Assembly: GCA_006937955.1 (NCBI GenBank)
Contig: SSNP01000029.1
Location: 4,272,336 to 4,336,335 of the forward strand
Source of the DNA: Pachypanchax playfairii
Lineage: Eukaryota; Chordata; Actinopteri; Cyprinodontiformes; Aplocheilidae
Direction: 5' to 3'
Length of the DNA stretch: 64,000 nucleotides
A model generated the notes under the pieces. That model worked only from the letters and a program-made list of their open reading frames with translations, did not search any database and had not been told where the DNA came from. Position 1 is the first letter of the stretch; each line of letters opens with the position of its first letter. Position numbers and translations under genes: made by a program. Of this stretch, positions 49,970 to 62,400 are shown piece by piece.

Positions 49970-52799
49970 TTCCTCCAGCAGAGATAACTAGAGTACGCAC
50001 ATGTGAGTGAGCAGGGTGAGTGAGTGGGTGGAGGGATGCCGCAACAGTGCAGCTTATTCTGCCTTCAGTTTGATCTCAGTATATGTCTCACAGGGGTTCT
50101 CACTGCATTACTTCACAGCAGTTCACAGTCTGATACCAAACACAGGCTACCTCTAATTATTTAGAGGCATGACATTCTGATAATGACGCCAATGATTCAG
50201 AAGCTAATTTAAAATGTCCTTATTTGATGCCTGAGAGGAATAAATGTTTATTACTGAATGAGTAATTTTTATAGCAAATGTTAAAACACATCCTACCTTT
50301 GTTTATCCAGCATGGGAATATTTTACTTTTCATTCATATATGTTCTCAGCAAATATTTGGGAATTATTGAACATGTGTTCACATGTAATGATGATTTAGT
50401 GGTTTTAGATGCATTTGTCCAGATAATTTATAATAAACTTGATTTCTTTGAGGTTTTGGTCAGCAGGTGTCACAGTTTGACACAGTTTATGTTTAATTTT
50501 AGTAAATGTTAAATGCTTTAATAATTTCATTGTTCAGTTTTTGCTCAAAGATTAAACGTCTGTGAAGACAGAAAAGAGGGGCTGTATATTGAATAGTTGT
50601 TTAAATAATTTATGTTTAAAGCAGTTTGGAGTTTTATTATTGGAATGAAAAATACTGTTTTTGTAGGAAGTATGAATAATATTGTTTTTGTCAGTGATGA
50701 ACATATTGGATTTAATGGTATCACTCATAATGAGCTTGTAATGCCAGTGTATTAGATTATCGTTGTTCTCATATAAAGCGTTTCAAATATCCAAAATGAT
50801 GTGCTAAAATCATAATTTGCCACTTTTAAAAGGGAATCTGGATCAGATGCAGTGTTTTTGGAACATTACTCCAGCTACTGAATTTCCATGCACAGGGTTC
50901 TGCCTTAGGCTGAACAGTGATGTCAAGATCTGTGACAGGGAGTTGTATCAGTTCTGATGGGCAGTGGTCACACTGTGCACCCTGCAGAGGAGCCACCAGA
51001 GCAGAGGGGTCAAAGATGAAACTACACTGTCTTGGAGAAAAGTGAGTCATCATTCTTCAAATTTAAAGAGACACGGAGGGAAATAGAAATGTAGTGAGTG
51101 TTTATATCTATCAAACCAAAACTGGGGTTAGGTAGGAGGGTTAGGGTTCTTTTCCTGGATATGGTTCTCTGAACATAGAACAACAGATTTAGAATAAATC
51201 AGAAACAAAATCAAACACGTGTTAGATCAACTACTTTTAGCATATAGTGATATTTTTGAACAAATTGAAAGGGACAAATTGTTCTCTATAACTTTTAGTA
51301 CATATATGGAGCATTATTATGGTGCAGATTAAGCAGCTGTGGATCTCTTTCTCCTGGGTAGGTGTGGTTGAACTACTTTTACAAGGGCCCTATTTGCCCG
51401 TGCCTTATTGACCATGTGATGAGATCAAAAGGATTATCAATTATCTTTTGTCAGCATCCCTTTTTCTACTTCATTTCCATATTTTAGCTCCCAAAAAATG
51501 CTTTCATCTCATTTTCAGTCCCAAGGTCCCTTTCCCTTTAATTCAGAGTGGGGTTTTTCTCTACAGTTTAAGCACAGGCAAAATTTAATATCACTTTTCA
51601 CATCTTGAAAAAATCCATTGTGGAATTACAAGTCTATGTACAAGTTCTTATAGCAGCAGCAGCCAAATCGTACAAACAAATCATTCAAATCCTGTCTAAC
51701 ATTCCTTCAGTAGTCTTGGATTTATTTTTCTGTATTTCCACAAATCTAACATTAATCTGTGACATGTGAGAAAACACAGGTTAGTTTGACAACATTTGTC
51801 AAAAATAAAACAGACATTTTCTCATTATTTAAAATTATTTTTTTATACTTGGCTTCCTTGGTTCAAACATGCACATTCAAGGGAATTTAAAGTGTAATAA
51901 TACCTTCAGTTCGCTCCCGTTCTTGTGGATTTGCTGGAGTTGCTCATGCAGTCAATGAAAGAGCATTTCCTCCTGCACCAAAATGTATTCAGTAATGTGT
52001 GATGAAACAGTAAGTAATAAAAAAAAAATCTTGTATTCATGCAAGATGAGCATAAATTGTCTTTTTCACCCATAATATTCAGATTTCTTTTTGTTTCTCC
52101 ACTTCTGTGTCCTTTGATGGAGATTGTAGCAGCTGGGTGAAAAAAGAGGATTCGCTTATGCATTAATGTGAAAGCCTTATTTTAATCTGCCAGGTCTCAG
52201 TAAATCTAAACAAGTTTAATACATAAAGTTTAACAGATGGTTCAGAGTCAAGAGAAGAGCACTGGTCACTGAGATTAATTTGTCTGGAAACTTGTAAAAG
52301 CTCCTTTTCTGGCGATATTAACTTCTATTTTAGATGTTTTGATCAATATAAGTAAAAAAAAATAAAGATAGCTATTACCTGTGAACATTTTGTGAAAATT
52401 TGACTTTTATTTTACCTGAAAAATTCCTAAAGACATTCAGAATATCTTTTGCAAGAGGGTCAAGAAAAAACATGAATTAAACTAGTAAAAACCAATTAGC
52501 AATTTACATTGAGGCAGTATAATCACAGAAACCTCTGGTAACAGGACAAATAGTCTCTAATCCTGCTTTAAAATTGATCCACACTCAGCAGATAATCCAA
52601 TTTAAGACGAGACAACAATTTGACAAACACCATCTTCTGTGTCTTTGTTCTTGAAAAGTTGATTGTGTATGAGTTTTTATTTGTAAAGATTTTTCATAAT
52701 AATAATAAAAACAGTTCTTCTGATGTTCTGATGTTGTCAGTGCAGATATGAAACTTTCCATCAGTGACATTTTGACACATTATTTATGTAAACAGTCAG

Positions 52800-52995
52800 C
52801 AACATATAACTCAATATGAACCCATGGTGGATGCCCTTTTGAATAATCAATGAGTTTGAGGACACACCATAAACTAGAACATTTCTACAATACCTCCCAA
52901 ATATCTGACAGCATTTGAAGACATTCAAATATCCACCTGAGACAGAACAGAGTAGTTGATCATGTCAAAAGCCTTTGACAGAGCTAAAAATCAAT
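52800..52995 (-). pseudogene. Decayed LINE reverse-transcriptase fragment
   Basis: On the minus strand the text around 52980-52940 resembles 'LSKAFDMINYSVL' across frames. At about 52880-52805 it reads RNVLVYGVSSNSLIIQKGI followed by HHGF. These match the reverse-transcriptase motifs 'DLSKAFDTVDH' and 'SS.L.V.KGVPQGS' of fish non-LTR retrotransposons. Stops and frameshifts show it is a relic. The clade (L2, Rex or CR1) cannot be fixed by eye. Confidence 0.7.
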
Positions 52996-53241
52996 AGCAC
53001 TTATAAAATAAATTTTCTCACACTTTCAGACCACAAAGACTAATTGACAGTGGACCTGTCTGTAACATGACCAAATCTTCTAATTCAGTCATATTAAGAT
53101 GGACCACGAGTCGATTTCTCCTTGTGTTGCTCACCAGTGTCACCACATTAATACACAGTCAGTCATCACAGGAATGTAATTCCACCCACTCCCCCAAACT
53201 GCACGTAACACTGATAAATCATCATTGTGACATGTCCATGA

Positions 53242-53282
53242 CATATACATACACACACACATATATATACAGTATATATACA
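53242..53282. repeat. Compound (CA)n/(TA)n microsatellite
   Basis: Runs of ACACAC and ATATAT around an 'acagtatatatac' core, read directly. Confidence 0.85.
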
Positions 53283-53880
53283 TTATGAGTCCTTAATTAT
53301 ATTTTAGAATAAAAAAACAGTTAAAAGTTTGAAATCTAGTGAAGCGAAGGACGTGTCTGAAATACTTGCAACACCATCCTGCCACTTGTTAGAAAATTGT
53401 GCAGTGCAACATAAACAATTTTCACATTAACACCTTCTCTGTTTGAACTCTGTAAAAATGTGACACCGCTGGGATGATGCGTTGGCTACCTAACACTTTG
53501 CAGGTTTTTGGTGTGAGCAGGGGATAAACACATCCGCTACCTCCTCCTTCTCCTCCTCACAGCTGATCTGCAGCCAGAGACCTGCTGACTTGTAAGAGAC
53601 GAGGTCATTAGGCCAGGTGGTGGTGCTGTGATGCCCACTGTGCAGCACATGTCTGACATTAACACCTGCAGTCATGACGATAGATTAGTACACTCGGATC
53701 ATTAATCATTGTTTCGGAAGAAATGCAATCAAGACTTAAATTACGGTAAGATGTAGAAATTGTCTCTTTATAATGATCCTGTTTGTCAAAAGGTCAAAAG
53801 TAGATTTATGACCGTTAATCTCAAAATGTAAGTGCTGCGTTTCACCTTTACATCTCCAGATGTCTGCGACCATTAAACTG

Positions 53881-53930
53881 TTATTATTATTATGTTATTA
53901 TAATAATTATTATTGTGTTATTATTATAAT
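53881..53930. repeat. (TTA)n-rich simple repeat
   Basis: Imperfect trinucleotide TTA/TAA array with self-complementary arms, read directly. Confidence 0.85.
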
Positions 53931-56900
53931 GGACTGTAGAGTGTTTTTAACTAAATGAATTCAAGTTGTAAGTCGAAAACAGCATGCCAGAGAGTAAACC
54001 CAATCTGTGAATTACAATGAGTTATATCAAGCAACAGATGCACTGTACAGATGGGCACTGGTCGTTTCTTTCTCTTTTTTTGTTCCATTATCAGACATAT
54101 GAAGTTAAATCTCAACGTGTCCATGGGGCTTTCAAAAGACATGCATTTATATCTCTCAGGCTAAACCAAGCATTTAAAGCTGGTTTCATCTCTTCTGTAA
54201 TATGCAGACGTTGTTTTGGAACATAAATTGAATCATTTTAAATTATATTGTTCACTGCTAAGAATTACCATGAAGACTTGAAGAGTTCAAGTACTTTTAT
54301 ACTGTAGGGAGATCTCTCAAAGGACAGCAGTCTTGATTTTCTTAATGAATAGAAGGGATACAAGATTGAATTTCATTAGCATGTGCCAGTCTGAATAATT
54401 TGGCTTTCTGCGAGGTTATGATCTCATCACCAGGATGTCATTTTATTTCGTCGATCCGTCCTTTCGCCCTAAATGGTTAGCTAGAGGGTAATAAAGTGCA
54501 TTGTTCCTGAACCATCAAGGGTTTTAATTCTTTATCCTATTTTTTCCTTTTTTTTATGCTTCATGTGTTACTATGATTGACAATGAAATGATTAAAACCA
54601 AAACTTTGTAGAAGTTTTACAACAGTTTGTCTGTCCGTGGAAGCAGAAAACTGTTAAATCTTTTGGGCTCTAGATGGAGCATGAGCAGCAAATGGAGGTT
54701 TTTGGAAGGATAAAAAGAAAAACAACAAAACAAAACATACGCAAAGAAGAAAAATCAGAGGTGAAAGTGTCTCCACAACATTTTAGCTAATGGTTTGAAA
54801 TCAGAATTCCGCAGTTCCAAGTATGAAAAAAACAACAACTGGAAAGCCCCGCAAGTCTAAATTTTGACTCAGAAATTTGGAAATTCCCACCCAACTCCAA
54901 CGTTGGAATTTAATATGGTTACCTCAAAGTTGTGATAGCCGCAGTAATAAACTTTGTAAAAATATCTCTTCATTTCTATCTTATTAAATTAATCTCACAC
55001 ACAGTACTGGATTAACCCTGTAGTTAGTAAAAACATGTTACATTGTTAATGGTAAGCCTGGTCTCTAAGCACAACAGTTAGCAAATCCTACTGGTTTCCT
55101 CGCCTCCAGTTGGTCTGAGTTGTGACCTCTGAGGTAAATGGAACGTAGCTTGAAGAATATAAATTCATATCTGAGTTTAATTGATTTACATTATTTGAAC
55201 TGTCTGTCCTGAATTCATAAATATCTTTTAAAGGGAATGAGGGAATAAGCACACACACATACACACACACACTAAATGTTCCATCATTCCTGCCGCTGCC
55301 GATTCGGTTCCTGCCAGACTGATTAGGTCCGTAGCCTCTGAGTCAGTACAGCATTGATTGGAATCATATTTTGTTGCATGGGCGGCAGATGCTGATCGAC
55401 AAGCAGACAGGTATGTTCCACATATGAGAGTGGCTGCCATTAATTAAATCACTGTGGGCTAGAAGTTGCCATCATCTGCTGGCTTTCAATTAAAGACTGT
55501 AAATCATCAGCTTTGAGGGGAAAAATGTAAACGACGCCCAAGCTAAGTGTGTTCAGACTGTTCCCGGATCAAATAGAGTTACTCTGTCTTCATGATTTAG
55601 ACCGCAGCTGCCAGAAAACAATCTTCACATTTTTATTTTATGACACAGACCATCACTTTACATCAGTCCCTCATCTCACATGTTAGGTATTTATTTTCCA
55701 CCCAGTGCTGCTTTTATATTCACGTGTTCAGATTCCAAAACATCGACCTTCCCATTTGTCCTGAAGTCGATATTCTGTGTCAGGGTCACTTTGTAAATTA
55801 GATGATAGACTCGTGTATCACTGCGTGTTTTTGACCCTCATCCTCCAAGTCGTGACTTGACTTTCATCCTCTAACATTCAAGGCTGATTCTGACAAAGAC
55901 AGACAGCTCCCATAAGTTCCAGCTGTTTATTCTCGCCAGGCCATAAATCTCTTTCTGTCTTCAGTCAGACGACAGACTAATGGAGATGTGTCTTAACATT
56001 TTTTATATTTCTTCTCTCAGTGAAATTGATGTATGAGTGAGTAAACATAAACCCAAAAGGGGAACCATCTGTGAAACGTCGATGCAAATTGTTTTTTTTT
56101 TTTTTCAAATCAGTTTTCCTACCTGTTATTGTCAAACCTAAATCATGTCAGAGAGGCTGTAAACATGCAGCTCGGTTTTTCTTTAGGTCTCTCTTGTGTA
56201 TCAAAACGAAACATTTTGTTTTTACATATTTCACACCTCCAAGCAGATTATGCCCATTCTTTATCACCAATTTGCCACAGCTTTTATTTTGAAGAAATAT
56301 GTTTAGCAATCTGCAATAGTCAATTTTACATTGATCAGATATGATAAAGCATGAAAGCAAGTCCATTGGTTCTTTAATCAGGCAAAGTAAAAACAACACA
56401 GCAGTATTTATGTGATGTAAACCTATTTCTTCCTTATTAATTACAAGATGCAACAAGATTAATGTCTTTGCTCACGTCTAGATGATTCATAATGTTTTGA
56501 AAACAAGAAATGGTTGTTTATTTTTTTCCAACAGCTTTTCTTCATTCACCCTGCGGCCACTCGCTATCACCTTAGAGGGAAACACGAGAGTGGCATTTAA
56601 AAGCAGAGTAGTGTGAAACACAGCTTCAGGTGGCTGCAGCTGCCAGCACGTCTGCCCACAGACGCTGAAACTCGCCAGTTGTTAATACTCAACTGACAGC
56701 AACCCATTTTCATTACTGTATACAAATATTGTGTAGCTGACTGTCCCTGTGTGCCGCCATAAAGCAGGTTTCAAACAAATTTTAAAAATAAAAAGGCAGA
56801 GTCTCTCTAAAAGTTGAGTTTGGCTCCCTCCGGAGCCAGTTACTATTTAGTCATGGCTACTTAGAGACAGCTCTGATGGACTCCTTCGCACTCGGTCTGC

Positions 56901-57764
56901 TAGTTAGAGCTTGTTATCCCAGGCCCTTTGAATACAAGGTCAGGGCTAATAGAGCCCAGAAGTCATTTCAGAGTGAGTCTCTTAAAGAACATCAGTAAAA
57001 ACAATAAGAAATCACTATTCAGTGTGTGCTTTGAGTAAAGTATTTTATAAATAGTTATAAGTCTTATTTACCTGAGAGACAGGATGGTCGGGCACTATTT
57101 CTTATATTGTGGGCGGGGACTGGGATCCACATCCACAGGGCATACTGAGAGCATCAGAAAGACCAGCAGGAATTTTTATGGAGCAGACTGTCTATACAAG
57201 CTTGCTTTTCCCATATTTATCACTTATGTAGCACTTCTCCGAATGAGCTTACACTATTCAAATCGAGCAGATTAAGCCGAATAAACGGCCACATGAATAA
57301 ATGAATGATTGAATCTCTGCTGTGCTCTTGCTGTCAGACTATGAATGAAGTAACACGCTATGATAGATGGTCAGAGCGAGGAACTTATAAAAAGGACATA
57401 AAAGAGGCCATTAATGCAAAATGTATTGGATTTGCAAAAACAGTTCTGCTACAACTTTTAGACTCGTAAGCATATCTTATGACCTCACATTGTGTTATAT
57501 TTATCACTCTGTCAAAGAGAAATCCTTCCTCATGATTCAACTTGTGACTTCGAACATATCCAACAGATCCTAGAGCAGACCAGGGTTAGAATGGAGAGAG
57601 CACTCTGCCTTTGTTGGACTGAAGTGGGAAGCATTTAATCAGTTTTGGTGGAGACTGCAGATGCATCTGATCTACGTAAGAGAGTGGGATAGAAAACACG
57701 TTGCACACAGGAAGGCAAACACCTCACCTCCTCCTCTTTTTCTTCTTCTTCTCCCGCCTTACCC

Positions 57765-57778
57765 ATTGCCATGGCAAC
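57765..57778. promoter_or_regulatory. RFX X-box-like motif
   Basis: ATTGCCATGGCAAC, one mismatch from the full RFX palindrome GTTGCCATGGCAAC; intronic. Confidence 0.45.
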
Positions 57779-59159
57779 GGGATGTCTCCAAGCATGAGAG
57801 GTTTCGAGTTTGTCTTTGCAATCATTTAACAGCATTGACTGTTTGTGTTAGTGTTTAATAAGGATCTCTAGAGAAGAAGTTTGGTCTTCTTTGGCCTTTG
57901 TTTGTCTCATTACACCTTTTTGGTTTGTCCTCCAGTCACAGATATGATCTCCGTCTTGTTTATATTTTATTTTTCTGGTATGGTATTTCGGATTTTGCAA
58001 ATATTCTGGTGCTTTTCCCATTCTTCACATTCCAGGAAGGTGGTAGCATTGCTTTCCTTGTGATGTACAACACTGCAGAGGATAAAAGACATGTACTTTG
58101 CTGTTGCTAGGCTACAAGGGGACAAGGAGGATCTGTGAAAAATGTCTCCATTATCAATTGTCACATTGGATGTCCTTTAGCATTTAGGATCTTTTTAAGT
58201 CAATGACTTGTGTTGCACATGTTTTATTGCAGTTACTATGTATTTTCCTCTGTGCATGTGATGTCAAAGCTGATCTGAATGACTGGGACCAAGTCTGCAT
58301 AGGCTCCCTTGTAACCCTTTGACTTTTGCAGTGTAATCATATGCCCGTGGGAGCTGCCCCTTTTGCAGCTAACACATTTATTCTGTGGAAAACAGTGGTT
58401 ATATATCGTCTTTCCATCAAGCTAGCAAAGACTCAAGCTTCGTGGGCAGAAAGGGTCATAAGAGGAGAAGTGCTTACAAGCATCGTAATGATAACATGTC
58501 AGCAGAAGTAACAGCATGCTGTAGGGAAAACCCAGTGAACGGTGTGGTGTTTACATTTATTCATCAAGCAGCGGTGCGTGGAAACACAGCTTTTTGCGTT
58601 CAATAAAGTCAAAGCAAACACCTCTCTCAGGACCAGGATTTCTATCAGTGGGTGTGAGAGCTTCAGACATATTTCCTGCCTGTCAGAAGCAACCATCAAG
58701 ATCATATTGATCTCCATTGAATATTCTTTCTGACACCTTATCTAACCCCATCTGTTGTTGTAGCTAACGTCTAGAACATTGTAATTCAACTTATTTGGCA
58801 ATGAACTGAGGTGAGACTGTTACTCTTACTGTCGCCAGCATCTTCTCTGGTCTCACAGTGTCAGCAGGCTTCATTAACATACCTGGCTGTGCTCAGGTGG
58901 TTGTGACGCTTATTGCATAATTGGTAACCACTCTCGTCATTTTTAATTTGTAATAGTTGGTCTCAGGTGGCATCATTTGCAGCAGTAAAATTCCTAATAA
59001 TTCTGCATCAAATACCAAACTTTCTTGGTTCTAACCTTAAAAGACCCTTAATGAGTGCAGGCATGTGCAAAGGGGGACGAGGGGTTGCACCCACCTCCTT
59101 CTTACTTGATGTCAGACATTTTCTTTTTTAAAGTTTTTTTAAATTGTTACTATTCTTTG

Positions 59160-59405
59160 TTATTATTTTACTTTTGGCCAAGGTTACATGGTTCAGTCCA
59201 GTGTACCTGCTTGTTCTTGTTCAGGGTCACGGGAAGCTGATGTCCATCTCCACCTGTCATTAGGTGAGAGGTGGGTCACAACTGGACTGGTTGCCAGTCC
59301 ATCACAGGGCCACACAGCCCCCCCCCCCCCACACACACACACACACCTAGGGGAAATTTAAGGTTGCTAATTAACCTCATGCATGTTTTTGGTCTGTGGG
59401 AGTTT
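59160..59405. repeat. Common fish interspersed repeat with internal C run and (CA)n
   Basis: The text 'ttgccagtccatcacagggc' followed by 'attaacctcatgcatg' and 'ttggtctgtgggag' matches a dispersed teleost repeat whose usual form is 'cgccagtccatcgcagggc ... cctaaccccatgcatgtttttggactgtggg'. A poly-C run (59318-59330) and CA array (59331-59346) have grown inside it. The family name (LINE tail or SINE) is not certain. Confidence 0.75.
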
Positions 59406-62400
59406 TTGGTGAAAACTCACATTTTATATTTTATATTATTTTATGTTAGAAATAAAATAAACCCAGTGGACCTGCTGCAGGTCAATGTGGTAAATGTTTG
59501 TGTCACAGACGTCATGGCACTGATGCTGCAGACTGACAGACAGACAGACACCTTGTGAAATGTTATGATTAATTTAACATTGTTTAGTGTTTTGTGAAAA
59601 GCAAATCTTTTTGATTTGTTTTCATTTATGAATCAGCATTTATGTGTTCGTTATTACTTGAGTTGGTAATGACAAAAACGGGCTGCTGTTGGTTTTAAAA
59701 TGTTTCCCAAAAAGTCCCAGATCTCAAATCAAACAAATGAGAGAAAAGATCAAAACTCCGACCAACTGATCCAAATCATCCTCAGAACTCCCAATAAATA
59801 ATTTCACTCATTTGTCCATCATCTTCACAAGCTGCATTTATGTTACTCTGATTTTTATACAAATAGTCTGGCAACAGTATCAGTACAAAAACTCTGTGTC
59901 TCTGTGGTGTCTGTGTTCAAAATACTCGTAGTATGTGCTCTGTGATTGATGAAGTCAGGCCAGGAAGCCTGTACTCTGTGGAAGTAATCTGCTGTAGATA
60001 TCAAGTGGTACCTTAACTGTGTTGCAAAATTAGAAAAAGTTTTTGGGTGGCAGTTATCAGTTCTACATTTTAGGCATCTATAACTCTAACAAGCTTTTGC
60101 ATGTTACAAACTGCCTGTGTAGACATGGAGAAATCCTCTAGAATGATTATTTATGTAATTATTAACTGTAATTTTTAACCTTTGTTGAAAAAAAAAAAAA
60201 CTGTTTTACAGGAACAGATGGGCTGTTCCAAAATAAAACAGGAAGTGATTTGATGAGGAGACTGGGACATCTTCATATTCATATTGCTTTAATTAAACAA
60301 CTCATTCATTATATTCATTAAATTTTATTCATAATATTCATTAAAATTTCAAAAAATGTAAACATTTTAAAAGTGCATTTTAAATTTAAGTGTTGTAAAG
60401 GAAACAGAACTGAAAGAGTTCAAACTAAAATATAAAAGTGCAGAATAATTTACTCAACAAATTGAAATATTGTGTTTATATCACAAACCATCCAAGCTGT
60501 TTGACAGGTTTTATATCCTGAAAGAAAACTTATTTTGAAGGTCTTGTGGGAGTGAGCTGTGGACAAAGAGTTCTTTATGCCCGCAGAGGGAGTTGCGCAG
60601 TCCTTGATAAACAGTTAAATAGGGAGTAACCTGCGTCATCACCATTTAAGACTGAATAGTCTGAACTAAAAGGAAAAAAAATGGCGACTTTGAAGTTAGA
60701 AAGAAGACAGCTTTTCAGGCTTTTGTCGACTCTTATTCTGAGCTGCAGCAGCTGGACTGCGCTTAATAAAAGTTGTGGGTATTTCTAGAAAAATCAAATA
60801 CTGTACTTTTTTAGGGCAACACTGTGGGCTGGTTAGGAGTCCAGGGTTCAACAAAACTTTCTCAGAATGATAGTTTTCAAGACAACTATAAATTGTCCCA
60901 CCAATATTTGTATCCTTTGTTGTCTTGGGCAAAACGGTGTGCATGATTTGGGTAATTTGTTGTTAAAAAGTCACCTTGGCTCATTCCCAAGATGTATTTA
61001 TTAGTTTACAAAGAGACAGAAGGAGCAGGCACAGCTCCAGTATGGCCACCTAACAACATGGCTGACCAGGTGTTAGACACATCCCATGCAGCCTCTGGGC
61101 TTGCTTCATCTGCTTGCTCCTCATGGCCCATTAGGTGCATTCCAGGAGATGGAGCATAATGTGATACGCAGGACGATACTTGTTAAGCCAGCACACATAA
61201 ATAAACACACACTTGTGCACTTCTACATCTGTATATTACCGCAAACTAGCAGCCGGAGCCAAAGACAGCAGGTGTGTAGCTGCTGAAATCTGCTCTGTGG
61301 AGATGTGGGGTGCCAATCTCTCATCATCCCACAAACACCAAATCACATGGAACAATGATGTGATGTGATGACAGGGAGAGAGTCAGCAGGAGGGGAGGGG
61401 GGCTGTTTGTCAGCTGTGCCAGGTTGTTGGTCATATCTGCATCTTACACGTGACAAACTTTGCTATTTCAGGTTTCTCTCAAACTGATATATTTGTCAGG
61501 ATTTGGAAGTTGTGAGTAATTGAATAGATGATAAGTTGCATGTGTTTTTGATTACTTCACTGGGATGAGTCATGAGTTAGCTGTGCAGTTGGTGACATTA
61601 TTTGTTTGTGTGAAACTGAATGACTGAGTTTCACTTTAAATGTCTCAACTTTGGGAAGTTTTACAAAATGATTTGTGTGTCTGATTTTAGTGCCAACATA
61701 TGGCATCAAAGGATGAACACACATGCACACACTTTGATTTCTGATGTTGCTGAGTGTGCTGATAGCCAGATGAGTTTTCTTTAAATGGCGAATAGTCGGG
61801 CGTTGCGATTTATCTGTAAATGCTCTCCATCACTCCCACTCTCTCATCTCTCCGTCTTTCCCTCTCTGCCCCCTTCATGTCCCTCAGAGTAAAATATGAG
61901 CGCAGCCGTTCTATAAATCTGGACTGCAGATAATGAGAGTTGGTCCTCTCAGTGCAGTGGGCCTCCAGCCAGGATCGGTGCCAGTGACATCATCCTTTGG
62001 AAAAGCAAGTAGATTGAATGTCGACACTCTGCCATTGCTTTATAGATAGAAACACTCTTATTTTTAAATGAATACACACTATGAGTATATATGTATGGAA
62101 CCTTATACTGTTCAGAAGGTTAATCAGATTTAGCTTGAAACTTATTATTTCATGAGATCAATTGTCCTAATCATTTTTTAAAAATCTTATCACATTTAAA
62201 TGACAGTAAAAAAAAACATTTTACAACATGAAACAGCCCAAATAAATGTATCAAGATTAAAGTAGTTTATCTCAGCTTGCTGTGAAGAAATTTCTTTGAA
62301 TTTTCTTCAAATATTTAAAGATGCTCAAGGATACGGTAATTTAATTTTACTTGTAAAATGAGTTTTTAACATAGTGGTCTTACAAAGGAAAATTAAAATG

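Noticed and set aside
49575..50000. 141-codon minus-strand ORF
   Set aside because: It runs through a CA microsatellite (Val-Cys repeat) and has no splice or start context.
60696..60944. 82-codon minus-strand ORF
   Set aside because: No family, no splice sites and no neighbours that support it.
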